A stretch of DNA of 64,000 bases from contig NZ_CP049366.1 of NCBI RefSeq assembly GCF_014058425.1, forward strand, positions 1,984,001 through 2,048,000, written 5' to 3'. Positions within the stretch are counted from its first letter, which is position 1. The number at the start of each line of letters is the position of its first letter. The stretch comes from Companilactobacillus pabuli. GTDB lineage: Bacteria > Bacillota > Bacilli > Lactobacillales > Lactobacillaceae. Position numbers and translations under genes: made by a program. The notes beneath the pieces are model-generated. The model had not been told where the DNA came from, searched no databases, and saw only the letters and a program-made list of their open reading frames with translations. Shown piece after piece: positions 16,577 through 25,395 of this stretch.

Positions 16577-18040
16577 CTATTCAGTTACAGTATTTTCGCC
16601 TTTTTCAGGAGAAGTTTCTGCTTGTTTGGAACTTACTGTTTCTTTAGCCTTATTGTGCACACGGAATGCCAATAAGAATCCAAAAACAGCTAATATTAAT
16701 GTAAACACAAATCCGTAGTGAGCGCCATTAGTAAATGCTAATTTTGCAGAATGTCCACCATTTGCAAAGTAAGTACTTTGACCAGTGCTCAAAAGAATTG
16801 TGGCGATACCTGTAGCAACCGCACCAATAACTTGTTGGAAAGTATTGATAATAGCTGAACCATCAGCTGATTGATAGGCATCTAGTGAATTTAAACCATA
16901 AGTTTGTGATGGTGACATAGCTAGTGGAACACCAATCATCAAAACAATGTGGGCTGCAATGATGTAACCAATAGAACTGTTTTGATTACTGAATAAGAAC
17001 ATTGCTGAACCAATGATTGAAATCAAGAAGCCAAGACGTGACATCATCTTAGCACCAATTTTATCGTAAGCACGACCAGCACCAAATGAAACAACCGCGT
17101 TAATGACTCCACCTGGCAACATAATAATACCTGTCAAAGCAACGGCGACACCTAAACCATTTTGAAGATACATTGGCAATAGGTACATTGCTGAAAGTGT
17201 GATACCAAAGTTGATCATTACTAGAACAGAACCAGTAACGAATTCAGGTTTCTTTAGAACTGTAAAGTCCAAAGTTGGAACATTTGCATGAAGTTGTTGT
17301 CTGATATAAACGACTAAGAAAATCAAACCAATTACTAGAGCAATCAAGGCGACTGCCATGTTTGAACTTAAGAAGCTAATACCAAAGACGATCAAACCAA
17401 AACTAATTGTTGAAAGAATAATTGCTAGCCAATCAACTTTTGGTTTTGTAACTTCAAAGACGTTTGTTAGATTCTTTTCCATGATGGCCCATCCAATCAA
17501 CAAGAAGATGATGAATGACCAGAAAATGAATCTCCATGACAAAGCGCCTAAAATAATACCAGAAATTGTAGGTCCGATGGCTGGCGCAAACATAATAACT
17601 AATGCTGCCATACCAAGAGCTCCACCCAATTTATTAGGTGGAAATATTCTCATAGCAATTGAGAACATTAATGGCAAAATGATACCAGTAGCGATACCTT
17701 GAATCATTCTACCGACTAAAAGCATTGGGAAACTAACGGCAATAGCTGAAACAACTGAACCAATGATGAAATCCCAAAGTCCAAATCTAACTAATCCCCT
17801 AGTTGAGAAGTGTTTAGTCAATAAACTTGAAAGTGGCAAGACAATCGCAATTACTAGCATATAACCAGTAACTAACCATTGTGCAGTACCTGTTTCAATA
17901 TTAAAAGCTTTCATAATAGATGGAAGAGCGATGTTTAGTGATGTTTCACTGAACATACCAACGAATCCACCGATCAGAACACCCATCAATGCGAGTAACG
18001 GATGAAGAGGTTTTGTATTAATTCTTTGAGTTTTACTCAT
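16577..18040 (-). CDS. MFS multidrug exporter, DHA2 family (LmrB-like)
   Basis: A 487-residue, about 14-helix exporter. Family motifs are SLNIALPSIMKAFN, AQWLVTGYML, GRMIQGIATGIILPLMF and APAIGPTISGIILG (antiporter motif C). It resembles lincomycin-type LmrB exporters, but substrate cannot be proved from sequence. It has a long hydrophilic, charged C-terminal tail (about 465-487). ATG at 18040 is preceded by GGAGG. An inverted repeat in its promoter suggests local regulation, but no adjacent regulator gene exists. Confidence 0.87.
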   Translation of the reverse strand: MSKTQRINTKPLHPLLALMGVLIGGFVGMFSETSLNIALPSIMKAFNIETGTAQWLVTGYMLVIAIVLPLSSLLTKHFSTRGLVRFGLWDFIIGSVVSAIAVSFPMLLVGRMIQGIATGIILPLMFSIAMRIFPPNKLGGALGMAALVIMFAPAIGPTISGIILGALSWRFIFWSFIIFLLIGWAIMEKNLTNVFEVTKPKVDWLAIILSTISFGLIVFGISFLSSNMAVALIALVIGLIFLVVYIRQQLHANVPTLDFTVLKKPEFVTGSVLVMINFGITLSAMYLLPMYLQNGLGVAVALTGIIMLPGGVINAVVSFGAGRAYDKIGAKMMSRLGFLISIIGSAMFLFSNQNSSIGYIIAAHIVLMIGVPLAMSPSQTYGLNSLDAYQSADGSAIINTFQQVIGAVATGIATILLSTGQSTYFANGGHSAKLAFTNGAHYGFVFTLILAVFGFLLAFRVHNKAKETVSSKQAETSPEKGENTVTE

Positions 18041-18071
18041 ATTTACCTCCGTTTTGTTACAACAGTAGGTT

Positions 18072-18100
18072 AATATACCAGAAAAAAATTGATTTGGTAA
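18072..18100 (-). promoter_or_regulatory. Promoter with inverted repeat, upstream of the LmrB-like gene
   Basis: TTACCA (18100-18095), 17-base spacer and TATATT (18077-18072) form a promoter on the minus strand. Outward arms TTACCA and TGGTA flank the spacer as an inverted repeat, so a repressor could bridge it. Confidence 0.5.
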
Positions 18101-18523
18101 GTTTTTTCTGAAATTTTTTTAGCTTTTTCAACTTGATTTAATTAATTTTCTCAATACTAATTGCCTGACTAACTTAATATTTTATATAAATTTGTTTGAG
18201 TATTTCTAAATATATTTAATTAAAATTTCAAAAATTTGTCTTCCACTTTATTAGGCAAAATAATATACAAAATGTCATATATTGCCGTCTCTACAGGATA
18301 TATAAAAGGTAGCGTTTACATTTAATTTATATACCAAATTGATTATGGAAAGACTACTTTTATATTTAAACAGCTCAATTCTTCTTGATCATTAATAGTT
18401 TTTATTTAAGATTTGAGTCATCATTAGCAAAAATAAGTTTTCATTGTAAGCGAAAATATTTTTCCAAATGAGTATTCTGATTCTATTTGTAAAATAACGT
18501 TATAACGATTAATAAATGTTGAA
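18101..18523. other. AT-rich intergenic region without a gene
   Basis: No ORF with a ribosome binding site is visible on either strand. It lies upstream of the LmrB-like gene and downstream of the 18524 gene, both minus strand. A dyad TAACGTTATAACGATTA near 18494-18510 may be a weak terminator of the 18524 gene; the core CGTTATAACG also occurs in the terminator at 11276. Confidence 0.5.
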
Positions 18524-19453
18524 TTATCGATTGATTGAACGTGACATTCTCACAATTGCGTGACGTTCACCACGTATTGCTTTACTTAGAGCAAAGATGT
18601 TTTCAATTGGTGATTGAATACCCCAAGCTGCATCACCTATATGCTGAATATCCACGCCACAAATCTTATTCCTGATAGCAATATCTTGAATAAAGCTGCT
18701 GCCTGAACCCTCCTGACTTGTACCGATCGTACTCATCACTAAAGCTCCTGATTGATGAACTAATTTTACGATTTTCTTCAATTCAGTTTCATCAAAACCA
18801 GGAACAGTCCCTACTGCTGGAACCAAAATTACATCTGCACCTGCTTCGAGAAATTGCTCAACGGCTTTTTCACTAACTACCGCTTCATCAACTCCAGCAC
18901 CATGCATCTTCCCAGCAATTACTAACCCTGAGAAAACCTTTTTAGCAGTAACAATATTTTTAGCAATTTGCTCATTCGTAACCCCAGTACCCGGATTTCC
19001 TGTCAAAACAACGAAATTAAAGCCTAATTTTTCAGCCTCTTGTAGTGTTCTTTCGCTAGCCATTCGTCCTTCTGGAATTTCTAAACGGTCTTCCAACATA
19101 TCAGCATTAGGATCAACTGGTTCAAGGTTTACACCAATTGGCCGACCAACTAGTTTTCGCAGTTTTTTAATCGTTTTACCATCGTTATGAACTTTGGCTG
19201 TGGCAAGTGTTCCTTCTCCTTCATAAAGTCCCAAAATTAAAGGATTGAAAACATCAAAAACATTCAACAAAATCATATCTGCTCCAAAAGCTGCGGCCAT
19301 TTCTGAAGTCGTAATACCATCCAAGGGTTCATGGACAACAACATTTTCGCTCAAAACAACTCGACCTTCGCTAGCTTTGATACTTTGTTTTAGTTCTTTT
19401 CCATTCATCTTTAACATTTCACTAGAATTAGCACTAATTAATCTTTTAACCAT
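18524..19453 (-). CDS. Conserved TIM-barrel-like protein of unknown function
   Basis: A 309-residue soluble protein. Regular alternation of strands and helices (ADMILLNVF, GRPIGVNLEP, FNFVVLTGNPGTG, GLVIAGKMHG, ADVILVPAVG, SGALVMSTIG) looks like a beta/alpha barrel with phosphate-binding Gly-rich loops, similar to a group annotated in lactobacilli as DUF7916 or, doubtfully, as haloacid dehalogenase-like. I see no DxDxT motif of that superfamily. Reaction unknown. It lies downstream of a reductase-like gene but is separated by a terminator. Confidence 0.7.
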   Translation of the reverse strand: MVKRLISANSSEMLKMNGKELKQSIKASEGRVVLSENVVVHEPLDGITTSEMAAAFGADMILLNVFDVFNPLILGLYEGEGTLATAKVHNDGKTIKKLRKLVGRPIGVNLEPVDPNADMLEDRLEIPEGRMASERTLQEAEKLGFNFVVLTGNPGTGVTNEQIAKNIVTAKKVFSGLVIAGKMHGAGVDEAVVSEKAVEQFLEAGADVILVPAVGTVPGFDETELKKIVKLVHQSGALVMSTIGTSQEGSGSSFIQDIAIRNKICGVDIQHIGDAAWGIQSPIENIFALSKAIRGERHAIVRMSRSINR

Positions 19454-19498
19454 TTATTTTCTCCTTCTTGCAACCGATTTCAAATTAAACTTTAGCAC

Positions 19499-19531
19499 AA
19501 AAAAAGAAGCTTCGCTTTATAACGACGCTTC
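19499..19531 (-). terminator. Terminator after the NAD(P)-binding protein gene
   Basis: On the minus strand AGAAGC pairs with GCTTCT at the ends of a longer imperfect stem, then T7. Confidence 0.65.
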
Positions 19532-19539
19532 TAAATTAA

Positions 19540-20184
19540 TTAATACCAAGCTGGTTTGTCACCATCAGTATTAGGTTTATTAACACCAATTGATTCACGG
19601 CTATATTTGTCAGGATCTTGGGCAATATCAACTACGATTTGAGCAATTGATCTTCTTGAAACTTCAGTACCTTTGAATGAATCACCCTTTTGAGTAACTT
19701 CGTAATCAACTTCTGGTTTGTCGGTTAACCAAGCTGGACGAATAATCGTGTAATCCAAATCTGAATCTTCGATAACTTTGGCAGCTGCAGCATAGTTAGT
19801 GATGTAATCGCCTAAAACTTTCTTATTCCATTCACCAAATTTTCCGGGTACTTCATCATAAATACCTAATGTTGAAATCCAAACTAGGCGTGTCTTCTTT
19901 TCTGCATGCATTGCTTCAACAACAGCACGTGCTTGAGTTTCGATATTATCGCCAGCTAAATTAGCATATACCATATCAACGTCTTTCATAGCATCAGCTA
20001 GATTATTTGTATCGGTGGCATCACCTTCGACAGCTTCAGCTAAAGTATGAGAATCTGCAAAATCTCTCAAACGTTCAGCGTGTCTGAGATACAACTTTAA
20101 GTCTGTATCTGTTGTATCAACAAAAATATGTTCTGCTAAGCGGGCAATCTTTCCGTTAGCACCTAAAATTAAAACTTTAGCCAT
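19540..20184 (-). CDS. NAD(P)-binding atypical short-chain reductase (NmrA/SDR-like)
   Basis: A 214-residue Rossmann protein: MAKVLILGANGKIARL has the GxxGxxG-type loop (GANGKIA), and YTIIRPAWLTD is typical of atypical SDR/NmrA-like proteins. There is no classical Tyr-x-x-x-Lys pair at the usual place; ITNYAAAAKVIEDS provides Tyr and Lys in a YxxxAK-like arrangement. Such proteins are redox sensors or quinone/flavin-type reductases. ATG is preceded by a GGGGGAAA site. Substrate unknown. Confidence 0.78.
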   Translation of the reverse strand: MAKVLILGANGKIARLAEHIFVDTTDTDLKLYLRHAERLRDFADSHTLAEAVEGDATDTNNLADAMKDVDMVYANLAGDNIETQARAVVEAMHAEKKTRLVWISTLGIYDEVPGKFGEWNKKVLGDYITNYAAAAKVIEDSDLDYTIIRPAWLTDKPEVDYEVTQKGDSFKGTEVSRRSIAQIVVDIAQDPDKYSRESIGVNKPNTDGDKPAWY

Positions 20185-20399
20185 TAATTTTTCCCCCTAT
20201 GTTAGTTTCTATAATTCAATATAGGAGAGTTTTTCAATTAATACAAAGAATGTTTCTCGTAATCCAAACAATTTTTATAAAATATAAAATAAAATGACAA
20301 TAAGTAAATTTTTGTGAACTAATCTACAAGCTGGCTCTCAGAAACTATTACATGATGTTATAATTATTCCGTAACACAAAGCTCTAAGGAGGATGTTTT

Positions 20400-20822
20400 A
20401 TGACGGGTGATGTGGCTCATTTACTTAAGGTTGCATCGAATGAAATTTCTCGAGAGATTAATTCCTTTGCTCACAAATATGGTCTAACTGGAACTCAAGT
20501 ACAAATAATTCACTATTTGTCTAACAATCATCAAGAACATATTTATCAAAAGAATATCGAACAAGAATTTAACATTCGACGCTCCACGGCGACTAATATT
20601 TTGAAAACAATGGAAAAAAACGACTTAATATTGCGCCGCACTGTTCAAAATGACTCACGCTTAAAACGAATTGTTTTGTCCGATAAATCTAAAGCTATGC
20701 AAGATTCTATCGAGAATTTTATGGATCAAAATGACCAAATGATTCTTTCAACTTTAGGTACTTTGGAAAGACACAGTTTCGTGCACGCCTTGAAAAAAAT
20801 CCCCCAAAAATTAAAAAAGTGA
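20400..20822 (+). CDS. MarR-family transcriptional regulator
   Basis: A 140-residue winged-helix protein with the MarR layout: N-terminal dimer helices, recognition region NIRRSTATNILKTMEKNDLI and wing RRTVQNDSRLKRIVLSD. AGGAGGATG precedes the ATG. The nucleoside hydrolase gene follows after 12 bases, so the two are probably cotranscribed and the regulator may control nucleoside salvage or its own operon. Effector unknown. Confidence 0.88.
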   Translation: MTGDVAHLLKVASNEISREINSFAHKYGLTGTQVQIIHYLSNNHQEHIYQKNIEQEFNIRRSTATNILKTMEKNDLILRRTVQNDSRLKRIVLSDKSKAMQDSIENFMDQNDQMILSTLGTLERHSFVHALKKIPQKLKK

Positions 20823-20834
20823 GGTAAGGATTTA

Positions 20835-21776
20835 ATGACAAAAGTAATTATGGATTGTGATCCTGGTATTGACGATGCGATTGCTCTAACAGTTTTACTT
20901 GCACATCCCGAAAAGGCTGATTTGATTGGTGTAACTACCGTTGGTGGTAACGTTCAACTAGACTACGTTACTCAAAACGCTCAAAAGTTATTGACATTTT
21001 TAGGTTCTCACGCTGAACTAGCAGCTGGTCAAGCTACTCCACTAGTTAAAGAAATCCAAACAGCTAGCCACGTTCACGGTAAGACTGGTATGGATGGATA
21101 CGACTTCCCAGAAAACAGTCTTGACTATCCTATTAAGAGTCATAACGCCGTTACATACATGTATGACAAGATCATCAACAGTGATGAAAAAATCAATCTT
21201 GTTGCTACAGCCCCATTGACTAATGTAGCATTGCTTTTGAAGACTTTCCCAGATGTTAAAGAAAACATTGAACACATTTACATCATGGGTGGTTCAACTC
21301 TTCAAGGTAATATCACTTTAGCTGCTGAATTCAATGCTTACGTAGATCCTGAAGCTATGGATATCGTCTTCAATTCTGGTTTGCCAATTACTCTATCTGG
21401 CTTAAACCTAACTGAAAACAAAGCCTATGTGACAATGGATGAAATTTCAAAGATCAAAGACCTTGGACATGTCGGCGTTATGGCCAGTTCAATTCTTGAT
21501 ATTTATGCCGGTCACGAAAGCTCAATCGGTATGACTAAAATTCCAATCCACGATGCTTGTGCCGTTATTAGTTTGATTGCCCCAGAACTATTTACAAAGA
21601 GCACTAACTATTCAATGGATGTTTCATTAACTAACGACCAATATCGTGGTATGACTTACCCAGACCGTCGTGTTGACTCAGAAAAGAAGAACAGTATCAA
21701 AGTTCTTGAAGACGTTGACCGCGAAGCCTTCGTTAAGTTTATCTTTGATTCAATCGCTAGTTACGACAAAAAATAA
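20835..21776 (+). CDS. Inosine/uridine-preferring nucleoside hydrolase
   Basis: A 313-residue enzyme that splits nucleosides into ribose and base. The calcium-binding motif DCDPGIDDA is at residues 7-15, GVTTVGGNV follows, and AEFNAYVDPEA and the late HDACA segment complete the metal and ribose site. Length is normal for the IunH/Rih family. It overlaps no other gene, has GAGG just upstream and follows the MarR regulator closely. The start of the cysteine leader promoter overlaps its last codons. Confidence 0.92.
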   Translation: MTKVIMDCDPGIDDAIALTVLLAHPEKADLIGVTTVGGNVQLDYVTQNAQKLLTFLGSHAELAAGQATPLVKEIQTASHVHGKTGMDGYDFPENSLDYPIKSHNAVTYMYDKIINSDEKINLVATAPLTNVALLLKTFPDVKENIEHIYIMGGSTLQGNITLAAEFNAYVDPEAMDIVFNSGLPITLSGLNLTENKAYVTMDEISKIKDLGHVGVMASSILDIYAGHESSIGMTKIPIHDACAVISLIAPELFTKSTNYSMDVSLTNDQYRGMTYPDRRVDSEKKNSIKVLEDVDREAFVKFIFDSIASYDKK

Positions 21777-21777
21777 T

Positions 21778-21806
21778 TTGACAATTAAATTTTTTTAATC
21801 TATTCT
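21778..21806 (+). promoter_or_regulatory. Promoter of the cysteine leader transcript
   Basis: TTGACA at 21778-21783, exact 17-base spacer, TATTCT at 21801-21806. The -35 hexamer begins right after the nucleoside hydrolase stop codon. Confidence 0.82.
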
Positions 21807-21835
21807 CTAATCATAATTTTAACGGAGGACTAAAC

Positions 21836-21922
21836 ATGATTAACGTAAATCAATTCAATTTGAATAGTTGTTGTTGTGGATTGCATCTTTTGCAACCCAC
21901 TGATTTGCGTGTCTACTTTTAG
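21836..21922 (+). CDS. 28-residue cysteine leader peptide
   Basis: ATG 21836 is preceded by CGGAGG with good spacing. The product is MINVNQFNLNSCCCGLHLLQ followed by PTDLRVYF. Three consecutive Cys codons (21869-21877) sit mid-leader. A terminator hairpin lies 30 bases past the stop and a cysteine/cystathionine synthase gene follows. This is the layout of ribosome-mediated attenuation: stalling at Cys codons when Cys-tRNA is scarce would free TGCAACCC (21891-21898) to pair with GGGTGCA of the terminator. With ample Cys-tRNA, GGATTGCA (21878-21885) can instead pair with TGCAACCC and the terminator forms. The peptide itself probably has no other role. Confidence 0.75.
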   Translation: MINVNQFNLNSCCCGLHLLQPTDLRVYF

Positions 21923-21952
21923 ATCCTAAAGTAAAACTAAAAATCAGAGTGC

Positions 21953-21986
21953 AAAGGGTGCAGATTTAATCGTCTGCACCCTTTTT
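21953..21986 (+). terminator. Attenuator terminator of the cysteine synthase gene
   Basis: GGGTGCAGA (21956-21964) pairs with TCTGCACCC (21973-21981), extended by AAA/TTT, followed by a T run. It lies between the leader peptide and the synthase gene, so full-length transcription needs read-through or antitermination. Confidence 0.88.
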
Positions 21987-22010
21987 GTATACTCTTTTGG
22001 AGATGGAAAA

Positions 22011-22922
22011 ATGTTAGTGAACAATATTTATCAAACAATCGGCAATACACCCTTATTAAAATTGGATATAACAGCACCTAATGACGTCAATATCTATGCC
22101 AAATTAGAAATGTTCAATCCTGGCGGCTCAGTCAAAGACAGACTAGGCGTTAATTTAATTGAAGATGGCCTTAAAAAGGGTAAAATCACCAAAAATACTA
22201 CAATTATTGAACCAACTGCTGGTAATACAGGTATTGGTGTAGCACTAGCAGCTCAAAAATATCATCTCCCAGTTAAGTTGGTCGTCCCTGAAAAATTCAG
22301 TCAAGAAAAACAAATCCTAATGAAGGCTTTAGGCGCTCAAATTATTCATACACCTAGCTCACAAGGAATTACTGGTGCTATCAAAAAAGCTCAAGAATTA
22401 GCTTCGGAAATAGAAAATTCCTATGTACCCCTACAATTCAGAAATCCTGCTAATCCCGAAGCTTATTACAAAACACTTGGTCCCGAAATTATTGCCGATT
22501 TAAAAGGTATTAACGTGACTGCCTTAGTTGCCGGTTCCGGTAGTGGTGGTACTTTTGTCGGCGTCACGCAGGCACTACAAGAAAAATATCCCGACATGCA
22601 AGCTATTACTGTTGAACCAGAGGGCTCAATTTTAAATGGTGGTGTCGAACATGATCATCGAATCGAAGGTATTGGCGTAGAATTCGTTCCACCATTTTTT
22701 AATTCCATAAATATTGACTCCGTTGAGACTATCAGTGACGACATCGCATTCTATTACGTTAAATGGTTAGCTAAAAATCAGGGCGTCTTTGCCGGTAGTT
22801 CTAGTGGTGCAGCATTAGCTGCTGCTTTACGAGTTGCGGAAAGCTTACCTGACAACTCCAATATCGTGACAATTTTTCCAGATTCTAGCGAGAGATACTT
22901 GAGTAAAGGTATCTATGATTAA
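22011..22922 (+). CDS. mccA: PLP-dependent cysteine synthase / O-acetylserine-dependent cystathionine beta-synthase (MccA-like)
   Basis: A 303-residue fold-type II PLP enzyme. The Schiff-base lysine is Lys42 in [18 protein letters not shown] binds the substrate carboxylate, GSGSGGTF the cofactor phosphate, and [20 protein letters not shown] and [15 protein letters not shown] closely match B. subtilis MccA (YrhA). The EPTAGN form favours the MccA/cystathionine-synthase side over plain CysK. It would join an activated serine with homocysteine, or with sulphide to give cysteine. The Cys-codon leader upstream fits this role. GGAG lies eight bases before the ATG. Exact sulphur donor is uncertain. 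Confidence 0.88.
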   Translation: MLVNNIYQTIGNTPLLKLDITAPNDVNIYAKLEMFNPGGSVKDRLGVNLIEDGLKKGKITKNTTIIEPTAGNTGIGVALAAQKYHLPVKLVVPEKFSQEKQILMKALGAQIIHTPSSQGITGAIKKAQELASEIENSYVPLQFRNPANPEAYYKTLGPEIIADLKGINVTALVAGSGSGGTFVGVTQALQEKYPDMQAITVEPEGSILNGGVEHDHRIEGIGVEFVPPFFNSINIDSVETISDDIAFYYVKWLAKNQGVFAGSSSGAALAAALRVAESLPDNSNIVTIFPDSSERYLSKGIYD

Positions 22923-23008
22923 TTTCTGAAAATTAAAACAAGTTTTACAAAAAGTGATTCATGGTTGTATAGTTTATAGGTTATATATTTTGAAAGCGAT
23001 GGATTTTT

Positions 23009-24160
23009 ATGAAAACAAAACTATACACCCCGAATGTCACGCTAGTCTTAATTGCTAGTTTCTTCTATATGATGTCCTCGATGCTTATTACACCAATTAT
23101 TGCTGAATTCACACAGAACATTGGTGCTACTAGTGCTATTGCTGGTTTAATTGCCGGTATTATGAACATCACTTCACTATTGTTACGACCAATTGCTGGT
23201 AATCTAACTGATCGAATTTCCAAATACAAATTAACTATGATTGGTGCTTCTTTTTTACTACTAGCTAATCTTGGCTATGGTTTAACTACTAATTTGGTCA
23301 TTATTACTGCTTTGAGAATCATCAACGGACTAGGTTACACACTTTGTTCCGTTTGTATGTCGACTTGGATTGCCGATTTACTACCAACTAACCGTGTTGG
23401 TGCTGGTATGGGAATTTACGGTTTAGCCAATGCTTTAGGAATGGCCTGCGGTCCTGCTATTAGTATTTCCCTATACAAACACGTCAGTCATCAATCATCA
23501 TTTTGGTTAGCTGCTTTCTGTAGTCTATTACTGATAATAATTATTCAATTTGTCAGCAATCGTGGTTTACCAACAAAATCCGCTAAGCCTACAACCAAAA
23601 AACATCTCCAAATCGTTCAACCTAAAGTAGTGCCAATTGCAATAATCTTGTTGCTGTTTTCATTACCATATTTTGCCACTCAAACTTACTTAGTTAGTTA
23701 TATTGCTCAAAGACATTTCTCTGTCTCAGCAGGAATATTCTTCCCAATTTATGCAGTTATTTTGTTAGTTTTACGATTATCAATGCGCGACCTCTTTGAT
23801 AGAGTTCCTTTCAAAACCTTTATCAAAATCAGTTTAATTGGAAACTTAGTTGGACTGTTTGGTTTAACACATTTAACCAATTGGTTCTTCCTTATTATCA
23901 GTACCCTAGGTTTAGCTGTCGGCTATGGTTTAATGTTCTCAATTTGCCAAGCTAAAGCTTTGATGGTAGTTTCACCTCACGAACATGGAATTGCTAACAG
24001 TACCTTCTATATCGGTGTCGACTTAGGAATGTCATTAGGTCCAATTACTGGTGGTTTGATCAGTGATTTCTTGCCAATTTCGTGGTTCTACCCAATGATG
24101 ATGATTACCTTGCCTTTGATTGTTTTAGTTTATTGGTCAAACAAAAAATTGTTGGCATAA
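23009..24160 (+). CDS. MFS transporter (12-helix)
   Basis: A 383-residue major facilitator with about 12 helices. RPIAGNLTDRISKYK is the loop 2-3 signature, and NGLGYTLCSVCMSTWIADLLP and GMGIYGLANALGMACGPAIS are typical of small drug or sugar efflux permeases. Substrate unknown. A TATAGT-type -10 is seen about 50 bases upstream. It ends at a terminator shared with the converging membrane protein gene. Confidence 0.82.
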   Translation: MKTKLYTPNVTLVLIASFFYMMSSMLITPIIAEFTQNIGATSAIAGLIAGIMNITSLLLRPIAGNLTDRISKYKLTMIGASFLLLANLGYGLTTNLVIITALRIINGLGYTLCSVCMSTWIADLLPTNRVGAGMGIYGLANALGMACGPAISISLYKHVSHQSSFWLAAFCSLLLIIIIQFVSNRGLPTKSAKPTTKKHLQIVQPKVVPIAIILLLFSLPYFATQTYLVSYIAQRHFSVSAGIFFPIYAVILLVLRLSMRDLFDRVPFKTFIKISLIGNLVGLFGLTHLTNWFFLIISTLGLAVGYGLMFSICQAKALMVVSPHEHGIANSTFYIGVDLGMSLGPITGGLISDFLPISWFYPMMMITLPLIVLVYWSNKKLLA

Positions 24161-24198
24161 AAAAATGAGTTTGGATAAAAATTCCAAACTCATTTTTT
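24159..24198. terminator. Bidirectional terminator
   Basis: AAAAAATGAGTTTGGA pairs with TCCAAACTCATTTTTT; it serves the MFS gene and the converging membrane protein gene. Confidence 0.85.
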
Positions 24199-24682
24199 AT
24201 TTTCTTTTAAAAGCTTCAGGATACAATTTTATAATTATAAGAGTTCTTACTGTGAAATAAACAAAGAAGTATGCAACCATGTGCCATATAGGTATATTAA
24301 CCTTAAACAAAATACTTAATACCAATGTAAATAGTATTTTTCCAATAAAGAAAGCTGACCATAACAAGATATACTCTTTTTCATGCCAAATATAATAATT
24401 ATCATTAATCATCTTAACTTGCTTTTTATTTCCTAACGTAATACCTTTAGCTACGGCTATGATAAGCACAACAATTAGATCTACGTTACTCCAAAATGAA
24501 CCTAATCCACTGTAAGTTTTAGTTAATGCCCAAAATAATATAATTACCATCAAGATGAAATGGATTGGTTTAATTTTTTTTTTACGAAGACCGCCAAACA
24601 TGACGAATCCTAAATAACAAATATAAATAACAGCTCCCACAATTAATTGATAGAATGGGAGTGATAAGCTAGTAAAATTCAT
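24197..24682 (-). CDS. Small integral membrane protein of unknown function
   Basis: A 161-residue protein with about five hydrophobic helices and a short Lys-rich loop (GGLRKKKIKP). The real start is MNFTSLSLP at 24682, which has TAGGAG upstream; a longer frame to 24751 has no ribosome site. It is divergent from a TetR-type regulator, so it is the likely target of that regulator. It resembles CcdC/DUF1453-type membrane proteins only loosely. No function assigned. Confidence 0.65.
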   Translation of the reverse strand: MNFTSLSLPFYQLIVGAVIYICYLGFVMFGGLRKKKIKPIHFILMVIILFWALTKTYSGLGSFWSNVDLIVVLIIAVAKGITLGNKKQVKMINDNYYIWHEKEYILLWSAFFIGKILFTLVLSILFKVNIPIWHMVAYFFVYFTVRTLIIIKLYPEAFKRK

Positions 24683-24776
24683 ATATTTTCTCCTATTTTT
24701 GCAACAATGTTTCATAGACAATGTTTGAAAGTATATGATATATATATTCAATAAACAATCAACAATTAGTATGCCG

Positions 24777-24793
24777 TGTTGTTTTCAACAACA
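24777..24793. promoter_or_regulatory. Candidate TetR operator
   Basis: TGTTGTT-TTC-AACAACA is a perfect seven-base inverted repeat with a three-base centre in the divergent gap between the membrane protein and TetR genes. Its position and size fit a TetR-family dimer site controlling both genes. Confidence 0.55.
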
Positions 24794-24830
24794 TATTTCT
24801 AAATCTGATGCATAAAAGGGACAACTATCT

Positions 24831-25340
24831 ATGGATATTAGAAGAAGATATACTCGAAAAATTATCAATCAAACTTTTTTCTCACTTTTAAAAAAACGAG
24901 ATATAGATAAAGTTACTGTATCTGAAATTTGTAAAGAATGTAATATAAATCGTTCTACTTTTTATCGTAATTATCACGATATTTATGATATTGTCGATCA
25001 ATTTTTTCAAGAAATAACGACTGAAATATTAAAATCCTTTTCCTCTGATGACCTATCTATGGATCAAAAATTCACTTTAGTTTTTTCTAAACTTTATGAA
25101 CACAAAGATTCTTTTATGCTTTTAAAGAAAAAGGGACTTTTGAAAAGACTAAATTCACCAATATTTAACGCAACTAATCATGCATTTGGAAATAATTTTT
25201 CCTCTTCAGAATGGTATTTTCTATTTTATGGGTTTTCAGGTCTGATTAAATATTGGTTTGATCAAGACATGAATGTTTCAGTTTCAGAAATGTCTAAAAT
25301 ATCAATGAATTTATTCTCTAAATTTATTTCATCAAAATAA
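24831..25340 (+). CDS. TetR-family transcriptional regulator
   Basis: A 169-residue protein with an N-terminal TetR helix-turn-helix: KVTVSEICKECNINRSTFYR then NYHDIYDIVDQF. The C-terminal ligand domain is short and aromatic-rich. It is divergent from a membrane protein gene with a palindrome between, so autoregulation and control of that neighbour are expected. The ribosome site is weak (AAAAGGG). Confidence 0.85.
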   Translation: MDIRRRYTRKIINQTFFSLLKKRDIDKVTVSEICKECNINRSTFYRNYHDIYDIVDQFFQEITTEILKSFSSDDLSMDQKFTLVFSKLYEHKDSFMLLKKKGLLKRLNSPIFNATNHAFGNNFSSSEWYFLFYGFSGLIKYWFDQDMNVSVSEMSKISMNLFSKFISSK

Positions 25341-25395
25341 AAAATGTTCCTAACATTACTAGATACAATCTAATAACGTTAAGAACATTTTTTTT
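25341..25395. terminator. Bidirectional terminator between tetR-like gene and argD
   Basis: AAATGTTCCTAAC and the converging TAACGTTAAGAACATTT form a long imperfect stem with A and T runs on both sides. Confidence 0.75.
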
